Shown here: in pieces, positions 1-7,405 of the stretch
How the letters are laid out: every line of letters starts with the position of its first letter
How positions within the stretch are numbered: the stretch's first letter is position 1
Translations under genes and position numbers: made by a program
Notes under the pieces: model-generated
Seen by the model: the letters and a program-made list of their open reading frames with translations, nothing else
Told to the model about the DNA's origin: nothing
Database searches by the model: none
Source of the DNA: Rhodospirillales bacterium
GTDB taxonomy: Bacteria > Pseudomonadota > Alphaproteobacteria > Rhodospirillales > UBA2165
DNA length: 64,000 nucleotides
Assembly: GCA_022823235.1 (NCBI GenBank)
Contig: JAJDXO010000043.1
Span: 1 to 64,000 of the forward strand
Reading direction: 5' to 3'

Positions 1-580
1 TTTCGGTGTCGATGACCCCGGGGCTGACGGCGTTGACCCGGATTCCCTCCCCGGCGACTTCCTGCGCGACCCCCCAGGTGAAACTGTCGATGGCGCCCTT
101 GGTCGCGGCATAGGGCACGTTGTTGCCGGCGCCGCCGAGCCGGGAGGACGCCGAGGACAAATTGACGATGCTGCCGCCGTTTCCGCCGTGCCTGGTCGAC
201 ATGCGCTTGATGGCCTCGCGGGTGCACAGCAGCGTGCCGTTGATGTTGAGGTCCATCAGCGGCGGGATGTCCTCGAACGCCACCTCGTCGATCCGGCCGT
301 ATGGCGTCGCGATACCGGCGCTGTTGACCAGGCCGTAGGGTACGCCCAATTCCGCGTCACAGGTCTCGAACAGGCGCAGCACGTCTTGTTCCCTGGAAAT
401 GTCCGCCTTTACCGCGATCGCCCGCTGCCCGGCTGCCTGAATCGCGGCGACGGTTTGGCCGGCCCGCTCTTCGTTGCCCACGTAGTTGACGCAGACGTCC
501 CAGCCCTGCCGGGCCGCCCCCACCGACGTTTCGTGGCCGATCCCCCGGCTGCCGCCGGTCACCATGAGCACTCGGGTCAT
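1..580 (-). CDS. SDR-family NAD(P)-dependent oxidoreductase (3' part beyond window)
   Basis: The reverse strand encodes the first ~193 residues of a classical short-chain dehydrogenase. The Rossmann glycine motif TGGSRGIG is at residues 8-15, an NSAG motif follows strand 4, and the catalytic Ser (NLSSASS) and YATTK (Tyr-x3-Lys) follow. The NAVSPGVIDTE region runs off the left edge, so the C-terminus is missing. The ATG at 578-580 lies 22 bp after the stop of the upstream bicupin gene, so the two are probably cotranscribed. The family oxidises or reduces alcohols and ketones; the substrate cannot be read from the sequence. Confidence 0.9.
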   Translation of the reverse strand, partial: MTRVLMVTGGSRGIGHETSVGAARQGWDVCVNYVGNEERAGQTVAAIQAAGQRAIAVKADISREQDVLRLFETCDAELGVPYGLVNSAGIATPYGRIDEVAFEDIPPLMDLNINGTLLCTREAIKRMSTRHGGNGGSIVNLSSASSRLGGAGNNVPYAATKGAIDSFTWGVAQEVAGEGIRVNAVSPGVIDTE

Positions 581-602
581 TGCAGAAATTCCTCGGTTCG
601 GC

Positions 603-1439
603 CTATGCGCGGGCGGCGGCGAGGTCCGCCTCCGTCACGTCGCCCAGATAGGTGTAGCCGGTCGCCTCCACGGAGGCGGCGTTGACGTAGATGCCGACTA
701 CTTCGATGGGGTCGGTCCCGGACAGATTGTGAAGCCAATGCTCCACGCCGGCGGGGATGTAGTGGAAATCGCCGGCGCGCACCTCGACCCGGTCGTCGCC
801 GGCCCCCGCAAGCCCGCGGCCGGAGATGACGAAATAGATCTCCTCACAGTGCCGGTGGGCGTGTTTCTTGTGGACCGCCCCCGGCATGAACCTGGCCCGG
901 AACAGGGTGGACCCGTAGCCGATACGCCCGCTGATGGGCAGCCGGAAATCGCTGATCATCCAGCCGTCCCCCTCGTCCATGTTCTCCGGCTCGACGTCGT
1001 CCAGATGAACCATCAGCCCGTCCGAGAACCCGTCGGCGTCGGCGGCCCGCTCGTCCCGCGGCGGCCGCCCACGCATCTCGAAACCGGTATCCTCCAGGGT
1101 CGGGCAACCGACGAAGAACCCGACGACCAGCGCGTCCTCGGATTCGGAGGTGTTGACGAAGGAGCGCTCGACACCGGCCGGCACCACCCGGCAGGTGCCG
1201 GACCGCACCTCCACCCGTTCGCCGTTCTGGCCGGCCACGCCGGTCCCGGCCAGATGGACGGCGATTTCGTCGCAGTTCCGGTGGAGATGCCCGCCGAGGC
1301 CGGCGCCCGGCGGGAACAGAGTGTGATAGGCGGCCGTCGAACTGCCGTGCCGCCTGGTGATCGGCAGCTTGAAATCGAATTCCGTGCTGACGCCCAGAGG
1401 TTCCACATCGGCGGCATTGATCAGGGGATATCGGGTCAT
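603..1439 (-). CDS. Bicupin protein (tandem cupin domains)
   Basis: The 278-residue product has two cupin barrels. The first carries H51-x-H53-x4-E58; the second carries H193-x-H195 followed by E199/E200, the usual metal-binding pattern. A longer upstream reading frame exists, but the ATG at 1437-1439 is preceded by a strong GGGAGG ribosome site and opens directly on the first domain, so it was chosen. Bicupins include dioxygenases, decarboxylases and isomerases; the substrate is unknown. It heads a two-gene unit with the downstream SDR and faces a single-domain cupin gene across a 120-bp gap. Confidence 0.8.
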   Translation of the reverse strand: MTRYPLINAADVEPLGVSTEFDFKLPITRRHGSSTAAYHTLFPPGAGLGGHLHRNCDEIAVHLAGTGVAGQNGERVEVRSGTCRVVPAGVERSFVNTSESEDALVVGFFVGCPTLEDTGFEMRGRPPRDERAADADGFSDGLMVHLDDVEPENMDEGDGWMISDFRLPISGRIGYGSTLFRARFMPGAVHKKHAHRHCEEIYFVISGRGLAGAGDDRVEVRAGDFHYIPAGVEHWLHNLSGTDPIEVVGIYVNAASVEATGYTYLGDVTEADLAAARA

Positions 1440-1559
1440 CGGTTTCCTCCCGCTGGCCGGGATGGTAGGCGCTTGCGCCCCGCCCGTAAATCGAAACGCT
1501 GGTTTTTCCGGCCGATTTGATGAAATGATAGCGCCGGCATGCGATGACGGGAGAGGCAG
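1440..1559. promoter_or_regulatory. Divergent intergenic region between cupin genes
   Basis: These 120 bp separate two divergently read cupin genes and must hold both promoters. A GGGAGG ribosome site for the minus-strand gene and a GGGAGAGG site for the plus-strand gene sit at the two ends. No convincing -35/-10 pair or operator palindrome was recognised. Confidence 0.4.
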
Positions 1560-1997
1560 ATGACCGACCAAATGGACCATACCTTCAAGGCCATCCACGA
1601 TGATGAAATTCCCTGGCAGGACGATGTCGAGGCCAACTTCCTGACACTGCCCGAGGGGGTTCAGGTGAAGGTCTTCGCCATCGACGAGGCGATGAAGCGG
1701 ATCGACATGAAGGTCAGGTTCCCGCCCGGCTACGTCGAGCCCGCGCACGCCCACAAGAGCTGGCACTCCATCTGCGTCCTCAAGGGACGCATGTGCGTCG
1801 CCGGCAAGGACTTGCGGCCCGGCGACTACATCTTCGGCTGGGACGAGGTGCACGGTCCCTACGAATACCCGGACGGCGCCGAGGCCTTCGTGGTGTTCAT
1901 GGGGGACGGCACCGAACACGAATGGGACGAAGACGCCCACGCGGCCCACGAGAAGGTCTGGGAACCGGAGACCGACGCGGGCAGGAAAGCGAAATAG
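1560..1997 (+). CDS. Single-domain cupin protein
   Basis: The 145-residue product has one cupin core with H63-x-H65 and H69 in the metal-binding loop, and a downstream GPYEYPDGAEAFVVFMGDGTE strand pair that completes the barrel. ATG start with GGGAGAGG just upstream. It is followed 11 bp later by a small monooxygenase-like gene on the same strand. The function is probably enzymatic or ligand sensing in the same pathway as the divergent bicupin/SDR pair; this is inference from proximity. Confidence 0.75.
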   Translation: MTDQMDHTFKAIHDDEIPWQDDVEANFLTLPEGVQVKVFAIDEAMKRIDMKVRFPPGYVEPAHAHKSWHSICVLKGRMCVAGKDLRPGDYIFGWDEVHGPYEYPDGAEAFVVFMGDGTEHEWDEDAHAAHEKVWEPETDAGRKAK

Positions 1998-2008
1998 GAG
2001 CCGGACCG

Positions 2009-2320
2009 ATGATCGGAGAATTCGTCAGATACCCGGCCCCCGAGGGCGCGGACCGGGCGGACATCGTCGTGGATGCCAGGAGCGTCGTCCCCAAATGGCG
2101 GGCCGAGCCGGATCTGATCCGCAAGCACTTCATGTGGAGCGACGACGGCAAATGGCTGTCGGGGTTCTATCTGTGGAAGAGCCGCGCGGCGGCCGAAGCC
2201 GCCCACGACGCCGAATGGCGGGAGGCGGTCCGCGCGCGCACCGGCGCGCCGCCCGAGATCACCTACTTCGACGCCTTCATGATCCTCGACAACGAAGCGG
2301 GGAACGTGTCGGAGTATTAG
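2009..2320 (+). CDS. Small YdhR/ABM-like putative monooxygenase
   Basis: The 103-residue protein has the layout of the dimeric alpha+beta barrel family: a central FMWSDDGKWLSGFYLWKS strand, a helix rich in AAEAAHDAEW, and a terminal strand ending YFDAFMILDN. This resembles YdhR-type putative monooxygenases. It starts 11 bp after the cupin stop with AGGAG nearby, so the two are likely translated from one message. The assignment is from overall pattern only; a plain stress-barrel protein without enzymatic activity is equally possible. Confidence 0.55.
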   Translation: MIGEFVRYPAPEGADRADIVVDARSVVPKWRAEPDLIRKHFMWSDDGKWLSGFYLWKSRAAAEAAHDAEWREAVRARTGAPPEITYFDAFMILDNEAGNVSEY

Positions 2321-2352
2321 CGGCTCACGCCCCCAGCAGGCCCGGCGGGCGG

Positions 2353-3366
2353 TCATTTGCCGGGCGGATTGTTGGCCGCCGCCGCCGCCGCGATGATGTC
2401 GCCGCCGATGTCCTTCTCGAACTTCGACCACACCGGCTTGATCGCCGCGACCCACTGCCGGCGCTGGGCCGGGGTGAGCCGGCGCACTTTGGTACCGGCG
2501 GCGATGATCTTGCCCTTGGCGGCCTGGTTGATCTTCGACGAAATCGCGTTCCGTTCCGCGGTCACCTCGGTCAGGATGCGCTCGAGGCCGCCCCGGATCC
2601 CGGGCGGCAGGCCGTCCCAGAACCCGGCTGGCGTCACCACGAGATAGTCGACGATGCCGTGGTTGGTTTCGGTGATGCCGTCCTGCACCTCATGAAACTT
2701 CTCGGTGAAGATATTGGACCAGGTGTTCTCCTGGCCGTCGACCGCGCCCGTCCGCAGGGCGCCGTAGACCTCCTTGAACGCCATCTTCCGGGTTGACGCG
2801 CCGAGGGCCTCGAACTGGGCTCGGAGCACGTCGGAGGCCTGGATGCGGAACTTCAGCCCCCTGGCGTCGGCGGGCGCCATCAGGGGCTTGCGGGCCGACA
2901 GCTGCTTCATGCCGTTGTGCCAGAAGGCGAGACCCTTCAGGCCCTGCCCGCTCATGGCGTTCTTGAGCTTTTCGCCCGTGGGCGAGTTCTGGAAGCGGTC
3001 CACCGCCTCGATGTCCTTGAACATGAACGGCAGGTCGAACACCCGGTATTTGAGGGTGAACCGCTCGAACTTGGAGAGCGACGGCGCGGCCAGCTGCACG
3101 TCGCCGCGCAGCATGGCCTCCAGCACCTTGTCGTCGTCGTGGAGCCGGGCGTTGGGGTAAACGTCGATCCGGACCCTGCCCTTCATCCGCTCGTTGACGC
3201 GCTTGGCGAACAGCGCCGCGGCCTCGCCCTTCGGGTGGCCGGCCTGCGCCGAAACGTGGCTGAACTTGATGACGATTTCCCCGGCGTCCGCGACGGGAAC
3301 GCCGGCGAACGATCCGAGTACCAGGCCCCATGCGGCGGCGAGCGCGGTGAATACGAATTTCTTCAT
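2353..3366 (-). CDS. TRAP transporter solute-binding protein, DctP family
   Basis: The 337-residue precursor has a signal peptide of about 28 residues (Lys-Lys n-region, hydrophobic core, VADA end). The mature domain begins EIVIKFSHVSAQ, typical of DctP-type receptors, and includes FRIQASDVLRAQF and the GALRTGAVDGQENTWSNI ligand-clamp region. It is a periplasmic receptor for organic acids or related substrates. No DctQ or DctM membrane subunit lies nearby, so it is an orphan receptor within this window. AGGAAA precedes the ATG. Its promoter region contains one copy of a dispersed repeat element. Confidence 0.9.
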   Translation of the reverse strand: MKKFVFTALAAAWGLVLGSFAGVPVADAGEIVIKFSHVSAQAGHPKGEAAALFAKRVNERMKGRVRIDVYPNARLHDDDKVLEAMLRGDVQLAAPSLSKFERFTLKYRVFDLPFMFKDIEAVDRFQNSPTGEKLKNAMSGQGLKGLAFWHNGMKQLSARKPLMAPADARGLKFRIQASDVLRAQFEALGASTRKMAFKEVYGALRTGAVDGQENTWSNIFTEKFHEVQDGITETNHGIVDYLVVTPAGFWDGLPPGIRGGLERILTEVTAERNAISSKINQAAKGKIIAAGTKVRRLTPAQRRQWVAAIKPVWSKFEKDIGGDIIAAAAAANNPPGK

Positions 3367-3398
3367 GATAATTTCCTGTCGAACATTGGACGTCTTGG

Positions 3399-3651
3399 CC
3401 GCGAGCCATGCACCGGGCGCATATCGGCAATCCGTTGAAATAACGTCATTTATAATTCAATCCCAATTCGCGCGTTTTCGGGGACATGGACATTCATGGA
3501 CATTCATGGACATTTGATGACACCCGTTTGGGAGGTACCGCCCAAATTGACCGTACAAACTTGCATGGCTGGCCTCCGAACCAAAAGGCCGCCCCGGTAA
3601 GGGAGCGGCAGCCGCCTATACATTTAGCCCGGGCGGACGCCGGCGCAAGGG
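3399..3651. repeat. Dispersed structured repeat, copy 1 (with 45-bp insertion)
   Basis: This stretch is closely similar, in the same orientation, to 56032-56241. Shared features in order are: a conserved block ending CATATCGGC; tandem GGACATTCAT units; a near-perfect palindrome TTTGGGAGGTACCGCCCAAA; a GCCGC...GCGGC hairpin; and a final CGGACGCCGGCGCAAGG. Relative to copy 2 it carries a 45-bp AT-rich insertion at 3429-3473. No coding capacity was recognised. It could be a MITE-like element or a structured RNA. Confidence 0.85.
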
Positions 3652-3954
3652 GGGAATTGGGGGAAACACAAGCCGTCATTACCACGTCAAGGCCGTCATC
3701 ACCGGGCCCGGACCCGGCCATGACGCAATCATTTTATGCTATCGCCAATCCCCTACCCCTCCGCATCCAGGCGGCGGCGCGGCCTTTACCCCTCCCGTTG
3801 AGGAAAATCCAAAAGGCTAGTACGTTATATTTTTGGTTACGAAATAGAACTTCGACAAGAAGGGGACGGCAGATCTCTTGAATCGAAACACCGATGAACC
3901 GAATGCCGTAACGGCATGGGCGCGGAATCGCCCGCAAAGGAGAGGAACAACGTC
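3652..3954. other. Intergenic remainder with GTCAT palindromic repeat and TAXI-gene leader
   Basis: No gene was recognised. Around 3677-3722 lies a GTCAT...CCGGGCCCGG...CCATGAC palindromic repeat of the kind also present at 43657-43720. Further on is an AT-rich stretch (about 3815-3890) that could hold a promoter, then a TGCCGTAACGGCA dyad near 3904-3916, then the AAAGGAGAGG ribosome site of the TAXI gene. Confidence 0.5.
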
Positions 3955-4989
3955 ATGAAATTTCTTAGATCGACGACCGCCGCCGCCGCATTGATGGCCG
4001 GCGCTGTTTCGATGTCATCCAACTCGGCGGAATCCGCTCAGATTATGACCGCCGACACCGGAGCAACCGGCAACATCGTTCACGCAATGATGCTGGTGTA
4101 CGGAAAGCTCTTTTCCAGCCACCTGGGTATCAGCGTCCAGATCAATGACAGCCAAACCCTGACCCGATCGGCGATTAAACTTGGCCGCAATCAGATCGAT
4201 ATGATGCCGCTGCCGCCGGCGATTTACGGCATGATGCGCGGCGGCCGCGGGCCGTATAAGTCGGCTCAAATGAAGGCTGCCGCGCGAAAGGGGTCCGAAA
4301 ATATCCGTTCGGTAATGGGCTACAATGCGAACCTCTTCCACGCGGTCACCTTCGATGGTTCCGGCATCACCAACTGGAAGGACATCAAGGGTAAGCGCGT
4401 ATTCACGGGCCCGCCTTCGGGCGCCGCGGCAATCCTGGCCGAACTGATGATCAACATCATCACCGGCTACAAGGCCAACGAAGATTACAACGCCATTCGT
4501 CTCCCTTGGGGCGGCGGACTTCAGGCCATGATGGACGGCAAGCTCGACGTCTACGTACGTCCGGCCGCTGTCGGTTCGGCCAGCATCGTACAGCTCGGTT
4601 CGCGTAAGAAATTCCGGCTTCTCGGCGCGGACAAAGACCTCGTCGAATCATAAGCGTGGGAGCGCTACACCAAGCGACCGGGACGAACGACCGGGGTGAT
4701 TCCGGCGAACACCTATCCGGGACAACTGAGTGGCGATGTCATCACCGGCGGCGCGACCTTCATGTTTGTCGTTCGCAAAAGCCTGTCCGACGATCTCGTC
4801 CACAAGATGACCAAGCTGATTTGGGATAACCTCGACGAGATACACAAATCCGCGGCGGTTCTTAAGCAAATCAAGAAGGAAACCCCGTTCATCGGCGTCA
4901 ACACGCCGCTGCACAAGGGCGCCCTCCGCTACTACCGGGAGGCGGGCTTCAAGATTCCGGACCGGTTGATCCCGCCCGAGGCCAAATAA
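3955..4989 (+). pseudogene. TAXI-family TRAP solute receptor interrupted by in-frame TAA
   Basis: The reading frame starts at an ATG with AAAGGAGAGG upstream. It encodes a signal peptide (~28 residues) and a TAXI-type receptor (MTADTGATGN, then GITNWKDIKGKRVFTGPPSG, then a DVYVRPAA segment). At 4651-4653 an in-frame TAA follows 232 sense codons. The same frame then continues without gap (AWERYTKRPGRTTGVIPANT...) for 111 more codons to a TAA at 4987-4989. The total of 344 codons plus stop fits an intact TAXI protein, so a single nonsense change is the simplest explanation. No 4TM/12TM transporter subunit is adjacent. A sequencing or assembly error cannot be excluded. Confidence 0.85.
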
Positions 4990-5001
4990 GAGGCCAAATA
5001 A
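4978..5001 (+). repeat. 12-bp tandem duplication spanning a stop codon
   Basis: GAGGCCAAATAA occurs twice head to tail (4978-4989 and 4990-5001). Each unit reads Glu-Ala-Lys-stop in the frame of the TAXI receptor, so the gene ends with two in-frame stops separated by a duplicated tail. Confidence 0.9.
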
Positions 5002-5020
5002 GAGGATCGATTGTGCGGTG

Positions 5021-5050
5021 GGCGGGGCCCTCGCGGGTCCGGCCCCCGCC
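5021..5050 (+). terminator. GC-rich hairpin after TAXI gene
   Basis: A GGCGGGGCC arm pairs with GGCCCCCGCC with one bulge, about 20 bp after the TAXI gene stops. There is no T-run, so it would be a weak intrinsic terminator at best. Confidence 0.4.
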
Positions 5051-5277
5051 GCCGGGACTCGCCCGTGTCGAGATGCCCGCCCTTGAGGCCGGGCGGCCGC
5101 AACAACGCCTTCAATCAGCCCAGGATGGCAAAATCGTGAAGATTTTTGCGCGGCCGGTCACCTGCGGTATATTTGATCCGGGCGTTCGGCGTCCGGCATA
5201 ATCCAACGGGACGCCGATAGTTTCGGCCGGCGGTCAGCCAGCCAAATCCGAGGAAGCCGGAGCAGGAGAGAGCGAAC

Positions 5278-6336
5278 ATGTCTGAATTGGCGATGGAGCC
5301 TTTGGTCCGGAACGCCTGGTATCTCGCGGCCTGGGCCCACGAACTGGATGACGGGCCGATCGCCCGCAAAATCATGGGCGAAGACCTGGTGCTGTTCCGC
5401 GGCGGCGACGGGAAGGCGGCGGCGCTCGAAGACCGGTGCTGCCACCGGGGCGTGAAGCTGTCGCTTGGGAGTATTGTCGAGACCGGTCTCCAATGCGGTT
5501 ATCACGGCATGGTCTTTGACGGCAGCGGCGCCTGCGTCGGAAATCCGGGCGAGCGGCTCAATCCCTCCCATCGCGTAAACGCCTTTCCGGCGGCCGAACG
5601 TCAAAAAATGATCTGGGTCTGGGCCGGCGATCCCGAAACGGCGGACGAGAGCCTGATCCCCGATTTTCCGTATCCCGACCTGGAAGACGAGTGGAATTTT
5701 CTTTATGGGCGCTACGAGATCGCCGCCAATTACATGTTCATGATCGACAACCTCATGGACCTGACCCACCTGGGTTACGTGCACCTCTCGACCATCGGCG
5801 GTCATCCCGACGAGCAGAATATCGCCGAACTGGATACCGTCCGCACCGAGCGGGGCGCCAAGTACGTCCGCTGGATGATGAATTCGACCCCGCCGCCCGC
5901 GTTCGTCAAGGCCGGCGGCTTCGACGGACCGGTGGACCGATGGGGAGAATTCGAGTACGTGGCGCCGGGGACGGTGCTGCAATGGGCGGGCGCGCACGAC
6001 GCGGGCACCGGCGGCCGGGAAGACCGCAACAAGCCCGGCGGACTGGTATTCCGGCTGCTTCATCAGGCGACGCCGGCCGATGAAGACAGCTATCACTACT
6101 TCTTTGCGTCCGCGGTGCGCGGCGAACCGGTCGACGGAGCCCCGAATATCGCGTTTCACGAAGCAAACCGCGAAGCGTTTCTCGAGGACAAGCTGTTCAT
6201 CGAGGCTCAGCAGGAAGCCGTCGGCAAGGCGCCGGAGCGCCGGCTGATCCTGCGGGAACACGACAAGGCCGTGGCCTACAGCCGCCAGGCGATACATCGG
6301 TTGCAGAGTACGGATGTGACGCAGGCCGCGGAGTGA
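5278..6336 (+). CDS. Rieske non-heme iron oxygenase (VanA-like)
   Basis: The 352-residue protein has an N-terminal Rieske [2Fe-2S] domain with C54-x-H56 and C73-x2-H76, and a catalytic domain with the mononuclear iron motif H164-x4-H169 preceded by D157/D161 (DNLMDLTHLGYVH). Length and NAWY start match the vanillate O-demethylase oxygenase/phthalate-type group, which hydroxylates or demethylates aromatic acids. A ferredoxin reductase partner (VanB-like) is not in the window. The ATG has GGAGAGAG upstream. The true substrate is unknown; other group members act on carnitine-like, steroid or pheophorbide substrates. Confidence 0.88.
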   Translation: MSELAMEPLVRNAWYLAAWAHELDDGPIARKIMGEDLVLFRGGDGKAAALEDRCCHRGVKLSLGSIVETGLQCGYHGMVFDGSGACVGNPGERLNPSHRVNAFPAAERQKMIWVWAGDPETADESLIPDFPYPDLEDEWNFLYGRYEIAANYMFMIDNLMDLTHLGYVHLSTIGGHPDEQNIAELDTVRTERGAKYVRWMMNSTPPPAFVKAGGFDGPVDRWGEFEYVAPGTVLQWAGAHDAGTGGREDRNKPGGLVFRLLHQATPADEDSYHYFFASAVRGEPVDGAPNIAFHEANREAFLEDKLFIEAQQEAVGKAPERRLILREHDKAVAYSRQAIHRLQSTDVTQAAE

Positions 6337-6706
6337 TTCGGCGAAATGTCCGCTTGGGTCGGCCCTGCCAGGACGGCACCTGATGAAAGCGATGAGGGCG
6401 AACCGGAACACCACGCTCACCGGCCATTGCCACTGAAGCGCCCACCCCGCTTCAACGAAGTTGGGTCAACGAGATCAATGGCCGGACTAAAGAGAATTGG
6501 TGAAATTCTCCATTAATTTCTTCAAATAGGGTAATTAAGAAGTAATTTTGTCAATATTTACCCAAAATATGATGTCATAATTCTCCAATATTTCACTATG
6601 CCTCCATTTCTTAGGGTCATAATTTGTTGACCACTGATAGAGGCAATTAAATGAACGGAATTTCCTAGTTTAAGGTCTTGAAATTCCGCTTGATTGGAGA
6701 CAACGA
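6337..6706. other. AT-rich left boundary of the tRNA-Ala-linked insert
   Basis: No gene was recognised. The first ~120 bp keep the local high GC. From about 6480 the sequence becomes markedly AT-rich and stays less GC-rich through the next four genes. The promoter of the small-gene cassette is probably here. No copy of the tRNA-Ala 3' end was found that would mark an att site. Confidence 0.5.
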
Positions 6707-7000
6707 ATGACAAAAGAGCACCTGCTTGCTTTTGCCGTGACCATCGGTCCATTCGCCCTTCTGTTGGGCTATATGCTCCATTTGCATTGGCTGGAAAATC
6801 GCCGGGGCGGCGCCTCGGAATATCACAAGAGAGAAATTCGTGAATTGTCCGTAATGCTGGGGCAAGAACCGCCAGCGAACCTGGATGATATGTCGTGGAT
6901 TCAGGCCCTAAAAGAGGCAATTTGGTTGGAACGCCGCCTGCGACTACAGCAACAATCCAATGAAATAAGGCGTCAAATGGGAGACAAGAATTATGCCTGA
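6707..7000 (+). CDS. Small membrane-anchored protein of unknown function (cassette gene 1)
   Basis: The 97-residue product has one hydrophobic segment (about residues 6-28, ending YMLHLHW) and then a charged helical tail with QALKEAIWLERRLRLQQQ, which may form a coiled coil. I do not recognise the family. TTGGAGAC precedes the ATG. It overlaps the next gene by 8 bp, which suggests translational coupling. Base composition is AT-richer than the chromosome around it. Confidence 0.65.
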   Translation: MTKEHLLAFAVTIGPFALLLGYMLHLHWLENRRGGASEYHKREIRELSVMLGQEPPANLDDMSWIQALKEAIWLERRLRLQQQSNEIRRQMGDKNYA

Positions 7001-7394
7001 ATACGACCCCGTTGAACGGTTCTTCCGGGAAATTGATGAGGAAATTGAACAGGAGAAGTTGAAGAGAAAACACACCTATGTTTACGACCTCATCAAGATT
7101 CTTTGGGATTGCAAAGATGGCCTAAGCAGACCGGCCGCGCTTCGTTATCTAAAACAAGACCGGAGAGAACGTGGTCTCGTAATTCCGCCTAACTTCGACG
7201 CTTCAGTTCAAAGCGCATATAACCAGAACTGTGTCGGGTATAGTGCCTTCCGAAAACGCGGCTTGGCGGATACTGAAGCGCCATTCCACACCCCGGGAGG
7301 CAAGGGGTCTGGAAAGTGGGGTGTCGACCAGGCGCGAGCTAGGACGTGGCACGAAAAACGAAAGCAACGACAAAATATAGAGACTTCGAACTAG
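6993..7394 (+). CDS. Unknown protein, possible winged-helix fold (cassette gene 2)
   Basis: The 133-residue product begins with an acidic-basic helix (REIDEEIEQEKLKRK). It then shows a pattern reminiscent of small winged-helix domains attached to restriction-type proteins: YDLIKILWDCKDGLS, a helix ending in a basic cluster, PNFDASVQSAY, then GGKGSGKWGVD. This reading is by pattern only. It overlaps gene 1 by 8 bp and ends 11 bp before gene 3. Confidence 0.6.
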   Translation: MPEYDPVERFFREIDEEIEQEKLKRKHTYVYDLIKILWDCKDGLSRPAALRYLKQDRRERGLVIPPNFDASVQSAYNQNCVGYSAFRKRGLADTEAPFHTPGGKGSGKWGVDQARARTWHEKRKQRQNIETSN

Positions 7395-7405
7395 GAAATT
7401 CCGAA

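Noticed and set aside
3486..3520. CRISPR-like array at tandem GGACATTCAT units
   Set aside because: Units are 10 bp, contiguous, and without spacers; this is a short tandem repeat inside a larger dispersed element.
4651..4653. Recoding (selenocysteine or pyrrolysine) at the internal stop of the TAXI gene
   Set aside because: The codon is TAA, which is not used for either amino acid; nonsense mutation or error is simpler.
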